A DNA stretch of 64,000 nucleotides from the IMG/VR virus record IMGVR_UViG_3300005613_000002, positions 1 through 64,000 of that record; one strand, given 5' to 3'. Under the pieces are notes generated by a model. That model worked only from the letters and a program-made list of their open reading frames with translations. It ran no database searches and had not been told where the DNA came from. Position 1 is the stretch's first letter, and each line of letters starts with the position of its first letter. The DNA comes from a virus. The position numbers were made by a program, and so were the translations under genes. Shown here piece by piece: positions 8,606-17,950 of the stretch.

Positions 8606-10005
8606 TATTCAGATACTGTTTCTAATGATTTTTCTTTATTAGTTTTAACTGCATTTTTATAAAACTCTGCACGTTTTTTTGTTACATTAGCTAAATGATA
8701 ATCTTCTTTAAAATCTTCATGTAATTGTCCACCAATTCGTTTTCTTAAATCAGCATCAAGTATTAAACTTTTTAAACCTTTTTTCCAATATTTTTGTGGA
8801 CGTTTTACTGATGGAATTAGAATACAATTCTCCATATGTTTACCATGTACATTATATGGTGGAATATCTGAACAAACAATAGGTAATTTTCTTGTCCAAC
8901 ATTCAACTTGTTTTAGATTGGATTTCATCCTATTAAATGAATTATCAGCTAGTGGTGCGATAACTATATCTGTTTCATCTAATACGTTTGCATACATATT
9001 AGCTTTTTTTGTCCAACGTCTTCCAAAATTACCTTCATCTTCATAAGATACATTTCTTTCGAAATTCATTAACCATTCTAAATAATCAGTATTAGTAATA
9101 ATTTTATGATTATCAGTTAATATTTTCTCATATACTAAATATATACTTTCTTCAGATGTGATACTTCTTTTGTTTGTGTTAAATATTTTCCCTCTATATT
9201 TTTCTCTTATTTCATCATTAATATTTGGTATTGAATCAATATCTCCTTTTGACTTATTTATTGCTTTAATTACTTCATTCGTCCACAATCCTAAATCTTT
9301 TAATTCATCAGCAAATTCTTGATTAAATGTAATATCTGTAGTACTTCCCTCAGTATCCCAACCAGCAATAATTATTTTAAATTTACCTTTAGTTGCTATA
9401 TCAGTATCCAACATATTTACAACATTTTTTAATTGTGCAATATCAATCATGTGTGATGAACCTGCCATATATGTTATTCTAACTTTACCATCTGGGTCTG
9501 GTTTCCAATTATTTCTAAATTGTTTCATCCATGATTCATCAACTGAATTATATAACACTTCAATATTATCTTTACCTGTTACTTTTTTTATTTCTTCAGC
9601 AAAAATATCTGTAGTTGTAGTTACGTAATCGCAAAGTTGTAAGTTTTGTATGATTGGAACATACATCTTTTTCTGTAAATTCATTTCATAAAATGGGTGG
9701 TCTTTATGTAAAACCCAATAGTCATCAACATCAACCATTAATAATGTTCCAGATGATTTCAATTCTTCAGCCAACTTATACATCTCTCTAATTTCAGGAA
9801 CAAGCTGACGATGATAATGTATAATATCGAATGTTTTTAAATATTCAATAACTTCAGGGTCTTTAAAATCTAATGAAGGGTTAATTTCAACGTGGAATTC
9901 ATCTGAATGATTTCTTTCAAGTTCCATTGCTGGTGTTTGTGTTCTAAAATAATTTACACCTGCACCATCTAAATTGTAAAATAATATTCTAATTTTATCG
10001 TTCAT
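8605..10005 (-). CDS. GT-B fold glycosyltransferase
   Basis: 466 residues. The N-terminus (IRILFYNLDGAGVNYFRTQT) and the middle Rossmann-like part (YNSVDESWMKQF, then VRITYMAGSSHMIDIAQLK) fit family-4-like glycosyltransferases. The C-terminal donor-site region reads IVIAPLADNSFNRMKSNLK followed by ECWTRKLPIVCSD, the usual E-x7-E-like segment. It probably transfers a sugar to a virion protein, phage DNA or a host glycan; the acceptor is unknown. Several Thr-rich virion proteins are encoded nearby and are candidate acceptors (inference). A late motif precedes it. Confidence 0.75.
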   Translation of the reverse strand: MNDKIRILFYNLDGAGVNYFRTQTPAMELERNHSDEFHVEINPSLDFKDPEVIEYLKTFDIIHYHRQLVPEIREMYKLAEELKSSGTLLMVDVDDYWVLHKDHPFYEMNLQKKMYVPIIQNLQLCDYVTTTTDIFAEEIKKVTGKDNIEVLYNSVDESWMKQFRNNWKPDPDGKVRITYMAGSSHMIDIAQLKNVVNMLDTDIATKGKFKIIIAGWDTEGSTTDITFNQEFADELKDLGLWTNEVIKAINKSKGDIDSIPNINDEIREKYRGKIFNTNKRSITSEESIYLVYEKILTDNHKIITNTDYLEWLMNFERNVSYEDEGNFGRRWTKKANMYANVLDETDIVIAPLADNSFNRMKSNLKQVECWTRKLPIVCSDIPPYNVHGKHMENCILIPSVKRPQKYWKKGLKSLILDADLRKRIGGQLHEDFKEDYHLANVTKKRAEFYKNAVKTNKEKSLETVSE

Positions 10006-10041
10006 GTTTCTTATAAAATTTTATAAATTTATGTAATTTAT

Positions 10042-10050
10042 TATAAATAC
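10042..10050 (-). promoter_or_regulatory. Late-promoter-like motif GTATTTATA
   Basis: An exact copy 37 bases upstream of the glycosyltransferase start, just downstream of the terminator at 10090-10116. Confidence 0.5.
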
Positions 10051-10089
10051 TAAAAATAATACAAAATAACCACATTTGAAAGAATAAGT

Positions 10090-10116
10090 AAAAAAAAGCC
10101 AACATATTGTTGGCTT
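10090..10116 (-). terminator. Intrinsic terminator
   Basis: Minus-strand hairpin AAGCCAACA / TGTTGGCTT with a 3-base loop, followed by eight T residues. It closes the unit ending with the gene at 10151-10480. Confidence 0.92.
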
Positions 10117-10150
10117 AATTAAATCAATTGGTATTATTGTGTTATTAGGA

Positions 10151-10480
10151 TTATTCTTTATCTATCTTTTTCTTTATTTTTGTAGATTTAGTTGTTACTT
10201 TAGGTGGAGTTTTTTTTCTTACCTTAGATTTAGGTTCGTTATTCATCAGATTGGCAAATTCAGCATCACTAACTTCTACTACGGTGATTAAATTTTCAAC
10301 TCTTAATTTACGTACTGACATCGGTAATGATTTTACTGTTAAATAAATTGATTTACCTGCCTTAATTGTAATTTTTTTTAATGTTAGATTATCAACATAA
10401 CTAATTTCCAATGGTGAATTATGTTTAAAATCACGTTTAGCACTAAGATTTGTTATATTTGTTATTTTATATATATTCAT
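10151..10480 (-). CDS. Small hypothetical protein with basic C-terminus
   Basis: 109 residues. Residues 1-80 look like a compact beta domain (MNIYKITNITNLSAKRDF ... KKITIKAGKSIYL). The last 30 residues are Lys/Thr-rich (KSKVRKKTPPKVTTKSTK) and probably disordered. The composition would suit a head or tail decoration or completion protein, but there is no family match I can name. It is 7 bases from the upstream ParB-like gene and directly before a terminator. Confidence 0.6.
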   Translation of the reverse strand: MNIYKITNITNLSAKRDFKHNSPLEISYVDNLTLKKITIKAGKSIYLTVKSLPMSVRKLRVENLITVVEVSDAEFANLMNNEPKSKVRKKTPPKVTTKSTKIKKKIDKE

Positions 10481-10487
10481 AATATTA

Positions 10488-11318
10488 TTATTTTAGACCT
10501 TGTATTAATGTATCGCCATATTTAATCCCATCAAATCCCATTTTCATTGCTTTTTCAGCTATTGCTTTATTTTTTAGATTTACTGATGGCATATTATATT
10601 GTTGACTTAATTGTTCGAAATTAACATTAGGAAACCATATTTTACTTAATATTTCAACTGGTTCTTGACTATCTTTATATGTTAAACCTAATGAGTTTGT
10701 ATCAAGAAGATTATTAAAATCAATTTGATATTTAGTAAAACCTTTAGCTGGATTTAATGTAAAAAAATTACCAACAACAGAATTTTCTTTAATTGGTTCT
10801 TTTCTATAAGCAATTATTGATTGTTGATTAATGCTTGGTTTTTCTATTTGAACATTAGCATTATCTTCTTCTAATGTATTCAAAAATTGGTTTTCATCAC
10901 CACCATAATTATTAATAGTGTCTTGAACTACTACTTCTTCTAATTCTCTCGATTTTTCATAATCAAAAATATCTTGAATTTTATTTAAAACTCTACAAGC
11001 ATCAGTAACTTCCAAATTAATATGAATTGCTTTTATTGGTTTTTTTACAAACATTGATTTGAAATATCTGTGATGTCCATCACAAATTCCCATTCCATCT
11101 TCTTTATTAGCAAGCCATATTGGGTCTTTATCATCAATTTCACAATTTCCAACTTCATCAGAATAAACAAAATTCTGTAATGGTTTAATATTATCGTCTT
11201 CTGTTGGTGTTATTTCAATTAATTTATAATTAATACCTTCATCATGCAATCCTTCCAATATTACACTGTAAGGTGCTCTTAATTGTGGTAAATGATATGG
11301 TCTTCCGTTCTTTAACAT
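10488..11318 (-). CDS. ParB/sulfiredoxin-fold-like protein
   Basis: 276 residues. The N-terminal part contains DGMGICDGHHRYFKSMFV, which matches the DGHHRxxA loop of ParB/Srx-fold domains (ATP- or CTP-binding nucleases and related phage proteins), preceded by DPIWLANKEDG. The C-terminal half (residues about 140-276) is unassigned, ends with MGFDGIKYGDTLIQGL, and recalls toxin- or ADP-ribosyl-type tails only weakly. A role in DNA or nucleotide handling is possible. The late motif at 11332 is 14 bases upstream. Confidence 0.6.
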   Translation of the reverse strand: MLKNGRPYHLPQLRAPYSVILEGLHDEGINYKLIEITPTEDDNIKPLQNFVYSDEVGNCEIDDKDPIWLANKEDGMGICDGHHRYFKSMFVKKPIKAIHINLEVTDACRVLNKIQDIFDYEKSRELEEVVVQDTINNYGGDENQFLNTLEEDNANVQIEKPSINQQSIIAYRKEPIKENSVVGNFFTLNPAKGFTKYQIDFNNLLDTNSLGLTYKDSQEPVEILSKIWFPNVNFEQLSQQYNMPSVNLKNKAIAEKAMKMGFDGIKYGDTLIQGLK

Positions 11319-11331
11319 TAAATTATTTTTA

Positions 11332-11340
11332 TATAAATAC
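11332..11340 (-). promoter_or_regulatory. Late-promoter-like motif GTATTTATA
   Basis: An exact copy that touches the stop codon of the HAD gene and lies 14 bases before the ParB-like start. Confidence 0.5.
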
Positions 11341-11912
11341 TACACTATGAATTTTTCAATTTCTTCATTAATAATATTATTTAATTTCTTTGATGATTCC
11401 ATTAAGGAAATTTTATCATTATCAACTAAATATAAATTATACGATATTTCATCAGGTAGCATTGTTTTAATTTTTGTATATTCTGCAATCTTCTCAGGAT
11501 TTTTATCCATATAATCATCATAAACATTAATTTCTTCTAATTCTTGATTATATTGTTCAATCTTTAATATCACATCACCCTTACCTTCATTTCCTCTTTT
11601 TAAAATAATATCATCAACAACAATTCCATGCATATTAAGAATATTTGTAACTTGTGGACGTAATTTTTCCCTTCTCGATGTTAATATTATAACATGAGTA
11701 TCTGGAGTGTTTTTCTCCTTATTTAATTGTGCAAGCACAGTTGGAAATGGGTTAATTTCAAAAATGTCTGTGTTAAGACTTTCCTTACGACCCCACCATC
11801 CAATATGTGGGTATTTTTGTCCAGTTTTTTCACTCCAAATTCTAATTCCTTCTTCTTTAAGTGGACTATCAATTAAACATCCATCAAAATCGAATACTGC
11901 TAATCTTTTCAT
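11340..11912 (-). CDS. HAD-family protein, Swiss-army-knife RNA-repair type
   Basis: 190 residues. It starts MKRLAVFDFDGCLIDSPL, with the DxD of HAD phosphatases (D8, D10), then VIILTSRREKLRPQV (motif II Thr/Ser) and later ELEEINVYDDYMDK (acidic motif IV). The VFDFDGCLxDxP start followed by a Trp-rich stretch is typical of the HAD_SAK domain, named for its fusion to RNA-repair enzymes. It follows the 1810-residue protein and the nuclease-like gene with one-base overlaps, which supports an RNA end-processing role such as removal of a terminal phosphate. The substrate is inferred, not shown. Confidence 0.72.
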   Translation of the reverse strand: MKRLAVFDFDGCLIDSPLKEEGIRIWSEKTGQKYPHIGWWGRKESLNTDIFEINPFPTVLAQLNKEKNTPDTHVIILTSRREKLRPQVTNILNMHGIVVDDIILKRGNEGKGDVILKIEQYNQELEEINVYDDYMDKNPEKIAEYTKIKTMLPDEISYNLYLVDNDKISLMESSKKLNNIINEEIEKFIV

Positions 11913-12430
11913 TATTTATAAATTCTTTTATATATTAATTTTTTAAAATCTTCAATAGGAACTTTCACTATAAGGTCTTTACGTCCCACTCTACTATATC
12001 TTCTATAATATTTCAAATTAATTTTACTACAAAATGTAATTGCTTCACCATCTTCTTCATCAGCTTTTTTTATTCCATTTTCAACTAATTCTAATAAATC
12101 AATTCGTTTAACAAATTCAAAACAATCTACATTTTCAAAAGCAATTGTATCCATATATTCAGAACGAATCCACCCTGTTCTACCTATAACGTTAACTAAT
12201 TCAATCCATGCATAACCTAAATTAGTTCCTTCCTTCAAACTTTTAACATCAAAACGTTCATACTTGTTATCCTTAACACACACAACATCCCAATGTTCTA
12301 TCATATTTTGATTTTTTGTTGATAAGAAAGACTTATAATTGTTATTCCCCATCAATTTACAAAATAAAAGTTCACTTTCAGTTCCCTTTCTAGTATCATT
12401 AACTATTTTATTACTTAACCAATTATTCAC
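11912..12430 (-). CDS. Putative PD-(D/E)XK-type nuclease
   Basis: 172 residues. HWDVVCVKDNKYERFDVKS (about 46-64) has an Asp, a spacer strand and a DVK triad, the layout of PD-(D/E)XK nucleases, with a candidate helix Glu at 18-20. The start is GTG (12428-12430) and overlaps the TAG of the 1810-residue gene by one base. Its own TAA overlaps the ATG of the HAD gene by one base. This tight coupling argues for one functional module. It could instead be an inactive relative; a substrate (DNA or RNA) cannot be read from the sequence. Confidence 0.55.
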   Translation of the reverse strand: MNNWLSNKIVNDTRKGTESELLFCKLMGNNNYKSFLSTKNQNMIEHWDVVCVKDNKYERFDVKSLKEGTNLGYAWIELVNVIGRTGWIRSEYMDTIAFENVDCFEFVKRIDLLELVENGIKKADEEDGEAITFCSKINLKYYRRYSRVGRKDLIVKVPIEDFKKLIYKRIYK

Positions 12431-15400
12431 TATCCAGTACTTTCAATAAATTCAATTGCTTTTACTGGTATATCTTCAGGAGAAGCATATCTTTTACATG
12501 CTGCTCTATGTGTATAACAATAAAAACCCTTTTTATCTGCACCTAATGATACACCAGCAGATTTTGATGTTTTTTCTGTGAAACCTTTTGGTTTACTTAA
12601 ACCATGAACTCTACCACCTTCATGATAACTTGAACCACCAGTAAGATATTTAGAAATTTTTTCCTTCATATCTTTACTAATGTTTTTTGATCTCATTAAG
12701 GACTCTTTAGTGTTTTTATATTTTGTTTTTTTCTTTGATTCTTGTAATGGTTGTGATTTCATTATTTCAGTCACAACACCTTTTAATTTAAATGAAAACT
12801 GAATCTTTCTCCAATCAGTTAATTTATTAGACATAAATGGTTTCCCACCATTTTTTGTGTTAACAGCTAATGTTACATGAGGTATTTTATTATTTGTTGG
12901 GTAACCTGAAACTCCAACTGCCATAACTTTATCATCTAATCCATAATTAATAACATTAAGTTCAACTTCCTTACCTAAATCTTGTTCATATTTTGGGTCA
13001 ATTCTACCCATATTTAATGTCATATGATGTGCATACTCTTTCCAACCTTCAGGAATCATTTTACCAAACACACTTAACAATTGTTTATGTGATGTTTCAT
13101 CAAGTAATACACAACTATATAAAACATCACCATCCCAATCAGATGATTCTAACATTGTTTCTTGTTTTGATTCATCAAGTTTTAAAATTGTTGCATTTTC
13201 TTCTTTTGTTGAAAAAATTAATTCATTACCAACCATTTCATATTTTTTTGTAAAATCTTTAACATATTTTTTACCTTTACCTTTTTTCACATAAGCAATA
13301 GTTATATGTGGATGATAATTTGGAAATGTTGAAACATTTGGCAATTTTTTCATCACACTATTGATTTTATTTAAAAGTTCAGATTCTACATCAAATTTAA
13401 CAACATCAAAATCTTCATTCTCAAAAATTGATATTTTATTAACTTTAATCTTAATTTCCTTTAAGTCAAAATTTTCCTTATATAAATTGAAAACATCATC
13501 ATTAGTTACATTATCTTTAAATCCATATAATGCAGTAACATGTGGTTCATTTTCAATACCAAATTCACCATTAACCTCATAAATATCATCCTTATCAATT
13601 TTTGATGTCAAGTTACTCCATTTAGGAATATCAAGTGACAACATTAATACACCATATTCAACCTTTTCAGTTTTTGATTCATTTAATGTGACACTAGTAG
13701 ATTCATTTTTATTGACTAAACTTAATAATTCTTCTTTATTATTCAAGACTTTATCATTGTAAACTTTCAATAATAAAGATTTTTGCATATCACCAATTTC
13801 TTTTCCTTTTAAACCAGCATTCATTAAATCATTACCGTTAACGGCTAATTCAGCAGTAGTTTTAGGGTATTTACCCTGTAATAATTCATTTGCTGCATTT
13901 TGTAATTCAGTTGGAATTATTTTACTTTGTAATGATTTTGGTGAAATGACGAACATATTATGAGCTATAGACCTTGCACTAACTTTATTAGTTACATCAT
14001 GACTAAGACCTAAATCTAATGCTCTAATTTCTTTATATGTATCAATATCACCCTTCAAATTATTTTTATAAAATTCAGCAGGATTTTCTAATAATCTAGT
14101 TAATAAATAAATAAACTCACCCATTGTTTTCACTAAATCAAATGGACTTCTATCTATTGTAGATTGTTTAATGTCAAAACCAAATATATTATTAAATAAT
14201 CCAGTATCTTTTAATAATTGTGCACCACTTCTAATATTTCCTTTAGTTACAATTTTATCAAATTCAGTAATAACTCTTTCTGGTGGAATTTCTTTAATTC
14301 TTTCAGAATTTTTTTGAATCATACCCATTGTATTTGGTTCAATCGTAAAATTGAAACGAGATGAAAATTGTACAGCACGTAACATTCTTAATGGGTCATC
14401 AGCAAATGCTTCAGGATTAACAACACGAATTATTTTATTTTTTAAATCTTCTTGACCACCATATGGGTCAATAATATCACCATTAACATCTTTAGCTATC
14501 GCATTAATGGTGAAATCTCTACGTTCTAAATCTTTCTCAATCGGTAATTCATGATCTGAACTAACTTCAAAACCTTTATGACCACCAACACCTGTTGCCT
14601 TTTCTGTTCTTGGAATGGCGATGTCTATATCTTCTGTCGAACCTTTAGGTTTAAATTTTAACACCCCAAACGATTTTCCAACAGCATCAACTCTACCATA
14701 TTTTGATAATAGTTGTTCTAATTTATCAAAAGCAACACCAGTTATTAAGATATCTAAATCTTTAGATTCTTTACCTAAAAAACCATCACGTACAGCACCA
14801 CCAACTGAAAATATTTTCCCACCAAGTTCTTCAACTTCACCCTTAAATGGTAAATCTTCTAATGACATTAAATCTGCTTCATCAATCGTTTTCATTTCAT
14901 TATTTTTTGCAAAGTTATCATTTTCTAAATAACTATCATTATCTTTTGATATTTTTTCATCAAATCTTGCTTCAAAACCTTCATTAATTAAAACATTTCT
15001 GAAATCATATTTAGGGTTTTTTTGTTTTGCTCTCCTTAAAAATTCCTCAAACACTGGCTTACCTTCTTCAATTTTTGGCACATCTTTCCAATATGGGTCT
15101 TCATCAAATCTATCTTCTGGGTCTTTCATCATTACATTAGATTCACCAAGAAAAAAAGCAGTAGAACTACCTAATCTTTGAACTGTGATAAATTCAGTAG
15201 GTAATTTTTTATCCCAACGTTCTACGAAATTTATTAATCCAAGTTTATCTAATTTATCTAATATTACATTATGAACAACATTTGCTGATTCTTCAATATA
15301 TAAATTCCCTTCTTTATCAATTACACCTCTCACATATTGACCAATATTATCCAATGTATTAGGATTTTTTATGATTGTAACATTTTCATCCTTATATACA

Positions 15401-17862
15401 ATCTTTTCACCATCTTCACGGTTTTTTTGTGATTTAAAATCTTTTTCAAAATCATCAAACTCTGGCTTCATTCCATGTCTTCTTTCAAGATATTTATCAC
15501 CAACACCTTCAATATTTAATTCAGGTTCAAGATTATATCGTTTATTAACATATTTTTGTATTGATTCTTCACTATAATCCAATAGTCTACCAATTTCGAT
15601 AGTTATCTCAGGTGATTCATTTTTAAAATAACCACCATAACTTTTTAAAATTTCAACTAATCTTTTAGCCTTTCTTTCTGCTTCTGGTGTATCACGATAA
15701 ATAATTCTTCTATCATCATTATGGTTTGTTTGTTCAATTGGTATATCTTTAAATTGATTATTTATTATCGCATATTTTAAATAAGTACTATTAATTCCCT
15801 TTAAATTAAAGAAACCAACATCTTTTTTACCATTAACCATTGCAGCCATTGCATCTTTAGCATGATATGCTTCCGAAGCATCTATTGTTTCTTTCAGTGG
15901 TTTAATATTAAGGTTACTAATATCTCCTTGATTACAAGCAACACTTGTATTACCAAGACCACCTAACTTACATTTATCTTTTACTTCAACACTACTACTA
16001 CCTTTCATTGAAGAAGTAATACGTTCACTCATAATAAAACTATCAGAAGTAGCATCATCAACATGGTTATATTCTAAATCTTCAGCATACATTGCAGAAT
16101 TTGCTTTTAAATCATTTTCAATTGAAGGTGATGTGTCAGTTATATCATATGATGGAAAACCATCATTACCAATATTACCATCTGTAGAATATAAAGCAGT
16201 CCCATCTTCATCAACATTTAATTGTTCTGGTTGTTTATCTGATGTATTATAATAATTTCCAAATCCAACATCAAAAAAACCAATACTACCATCTTTTTTA
16301 TAACCTAAATTTTTTGGACTATAAAAATCAGTACTTTCAGAACCATATTTTTGTAATTCCTCAAATATTTTCAACAAACTAAAAAAGAATGTACCATCTT
16401 CGGTATTCTTATTAAAATAATTATCAATATCACTTTTATTAACTTTACCAACATATTTAGTGTTATGAAAATATTCTTCAAGAGCAATTCTATAATTAAT
16501 ATTAAATATATTATCAAACACATAATTCAATCTGTTTAACATTTTTTCAAAATATGGTACGTCTGTTTTTAGCTTTTCTAAAATAATCACATAATAATCT
16601 TTATCACCTTCTGTTTTTATTGAATAAACTTTATATGGTTCTGCAATATATTTTAATTCTTTGCCAATCAATGATAAATTCTCATAAGCTTCACTTCTAT
16701 CTGATGTTACTTTTAAAACTAAATTATTTCCAATATCATATGCTGAACCAAATGAACCTGAATCCATATATTCAAGAGTTACACCATATTTTTCAGCAAC
16801 TACATTAGCTATTTTATCAGCTAAATTCCTTTCAATACCTTCATTAATTGATTTTTTCTTTTCAATTATTTCAATTTTATTTAATGGTTCTCTATTATAA
16901 AATCCTAATTTAATTAAATGATCTTGTAGTGTAATTAAATTATTATAAAACTTTTTCTTATCTTTCGCAACATTAAGATTTTCTTTAATATTATTTACAA
17001 CAGCATGTAAATTTTCAACCATATATGGGACAGCACCCAATGGTTGTGTAGTTAAATTATCATTGTTTGATACAAAATGTACAAAATCTTCATTAATCAC
17101 ACTATCATTATCACCATCATCAACACTATATGGTACTTGCGCCCACATTCCATGACGAACTTCCCAAGTATTCCCTATGTCTGAAAGTATATCATCATTA
17201 CCATCAGCAAAATTATATAATTCATACATTTGATTTTTTTTATTTCTTAATGGATTATAATGTGTATTATATACTTCATCATTTAAACCATAATCAGTTA
17301 ATACTATTGTTGGTTGACCATATCTTAATACTTCACCATATGTACTTGGTCTACCCATATCACCAACCTCTTGGCTATAGTTATTAACGAATTCTATAAG
17401 TTCCATAACAAACTCATTCTCATGCATTTCTTCTTCAACACCAGCATCAAGAGTAAATAAATCCTTATCTCTCCAATTTTTTTGGTCATTTCTTTTTAAA
17501 TAATAAAGTAACGAGTTTAAATCTGGAATACCTGTTAATTCTTTAATTCTACTTTGAGTAACTTTTTTTGCTTTTTCTGAAAGAATCCAAGTATATTGAT
17601 TTTCATCAAAATCAAATACTTTTGTAACTATATCTTGAGTATCTTGATATGTACCAGCACCAGATTCGGCTTCATTTTGTGCTTGACCTTTAGGGTTTTT
17701 TGCTAATTTTAACACTACCTTATCATCAATATCATAAACTGCTCTACCAGTACCACTACCAATTTTAGTTAATTTTGCATTAGCATGTTTTATCTTACCG
17801 TTAAACGATCTAATATTTTGGATTTCGTTGATAAAATTATCAACATATTCATTATATATCAT
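12430..17862 (-). CDS. Giant multidomain RNA-repair-type polyprotein
   Basis: 1810 residues. Visible parts: kinase-like domain 1 (about 28-195; GSGTGR loop at 35, VVLKLAK); kinase-like domain 2 (about 355-540; GSFGSAYD at 369, VLKV, DVGFG at 531 in place of DFG); an unassigned region 630-990; a class II CCA-adding/poly(A)-polymerase-type head (about 1000-1230; GGAVRDG at 1021, DLDIL at 1035, RRDFTINAIA at 1114, RMLRAVQFSSRF at 1159); 2H phosphoesterase-like domain 1 (HVTALYG at 1441, HPHITIAY at 1517); a second 2H-like domain (HHMTLNMG at 1612, HVTLAV at 1662); and a Cys/His C-terminal domain (YCYTHRAAC at 1781). Motifs of (I/L)xE then G/S stand at 341, 961, 1395, 1564 and 1708, at or near domain borders. 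tRNA 3'-end repair and cyclic-phosphate opening are the predicted activities. Confidence 0.82.
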   Translation of the reverse strand: MIYNEYVDNFINEIQNIRSFNGKIKHANAKLTKIGSGTGRAVYDIDDKVVLKLAKNPKGQAQNEAESGAGTYQDTQDIVTKVFDFDENQYTWILSEKAKKVTQSRIKELTGIPDLNSLLYYLKRNDQKNWRDKDLFTLDAGVEEEMHENEFVMELIEFVNNYSQEVGDMGRPSTYGEVLRYGQPTIVLTDYGLNDEVYNTHYNPLRNKKNQMYELYNFADGNDDILSDIGNTWEVRHGMWAQVPYSVDDGDNDSVINEDFVHFVSNNDNLTTQPLGAVPYMVENLHAVVNNIKENLNVAKDKKKFYNNLITLQDHLIKLGFYNREPLNKIEIIEKKKSINEGIERNLADKIANVVAEKYGVTLEYMDSGSFGSAYDIGNNLVLKVTSDRSEAYENLSLIGKELKYIAEPYKVYSIKTEGDKDYYVIILEKLKTDVPYFEKMLNRLNYVFDNIFNINYRIALEEYFHNTKYVGKVNKSDIDNYFNKNTEDGTFFFSLLKIFEELQKYGSESTDFYSPKNLGYKKDGSIGFFDVGFGNYYNTSDKQPEQLNVDEDGTALYSTDGNIGNDGFPSYDITDTSPSIENDLKANSAMYAEDLEYNHVDDATSDSFIMSERITSSMKGSSSVEVKDKCKLGGLGNTSVACNQGDISNLNIKPLKETIDASEAYHAKDAMAAMVNGKKDVGFFNLKGINSTYLKYAIINNQFKDIPIEQTNHNDDRRIIYRDTPEAERKAKRLVEILKSYGGYFKNESPEITIEIGRLLDYSEESIQKYVNKRYNLEPELNIEGVGDKYLERRHGMKPEFDDFEKDFKSQKNREDGEKIVYKDENVTIIKNPNTLDNIGQYVRGVIDKEGNLYIEESANVVHNVILDKLDKLGLINFVERWDKKLPTEFITVQRLGSSTAFFLGESNVMMKDPEDRFDEDPYWKDVPKIEEGKPVFEEFLRRAKQKNPKYDFRNVLINEGFEARFDEKISKDNDSYLENDNFAKNNEMKTIDEADLMSLEDLPFKGEVEELGGKIFSVGGAVRDGFLGKESKDLDILITGVAFDKLEQLLSKYGRVDAVGKSFGVLKFKPKGSTEDIDIAIPRTEKATGVGGHKGFEVSSDHELPIEKDLERRDFTINAIAKDVNGDIIDPYGGQEDLKNKIIRVVNPEAFADDPLRMLRAVQFSSRFNFTIEPNTMGMIQKNSERIKEIPPERVITEFDKIVTKGNIRSGAQLLKDTGLFNNIFGFDIKQSTIDRSPFDLVKTMGEFIYLLTRLLENPAEFYKNNLKGDIDTYKEIRALDLGLSHDVTNKVSARSIAHNMFVISPKSLQSKIIPTELQNAANELLQGKYPKTTAELAVNGNDLMNAGLKGKEIGDMQKSLLLKVYNDKVLNNKEELLSLVNKNESTSVTLNESKTEKVEYGVLMLSLDIPKWSNLTSKIDKDDIYEVNGEFGIENEPHVTALYGFKDNVTNDDVFNLYKENFDLKEIKIKVNKISIFENEDFDVVKFDVESELLNKINSVMKKLPNVSTFPNYHPHITIAYVKKGKGKKYVKDFTKKYEMVGNELIFSTKEENATILKLDESKQETMLESSDWDGDVLYSCVLLDETSHKQLLSVFGKMIPEGWKEYAHHMTLNMGRIDPKYEQDLGKEVELNVINYGLDDKVMAVGVSGYPTNNKIPHVTLAVNTKNGGKPFMSNKLTDWRKIQFSFKLKGVVTEIMKSQPLQESKKKTKYKNTKESLMRSKNISKDMKEKISKYLTGGSSYHEGGRVHGLSKPKGFTEKTSKSAGVSLGADKKGFYCYTHRAACKRYASPEDIPVKAIEFIESTG

Positions 17863-17913
17863 ATTAAATGTATTATACAGATAAATACATTATTATAGAT
17901 AAAAAGAGAAATT

Positions 17914-17943
17914 AAAAAAGCCAGATAATTATCTGGCTTTTTT
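17914..17943 (-). terminator. Intrinsic terminator (symmetrical)
   Basis: Perfect hairpin AAAAAAGCCAGATAA / TTATCTGGCTTTTTT. It ends the unit of the 227-residue gene on the minus strand, and its A/T-rich flanks would allow it to work in both directions. Confidence 0.92.
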
Positions 17944-17950
17944 AATTTTT

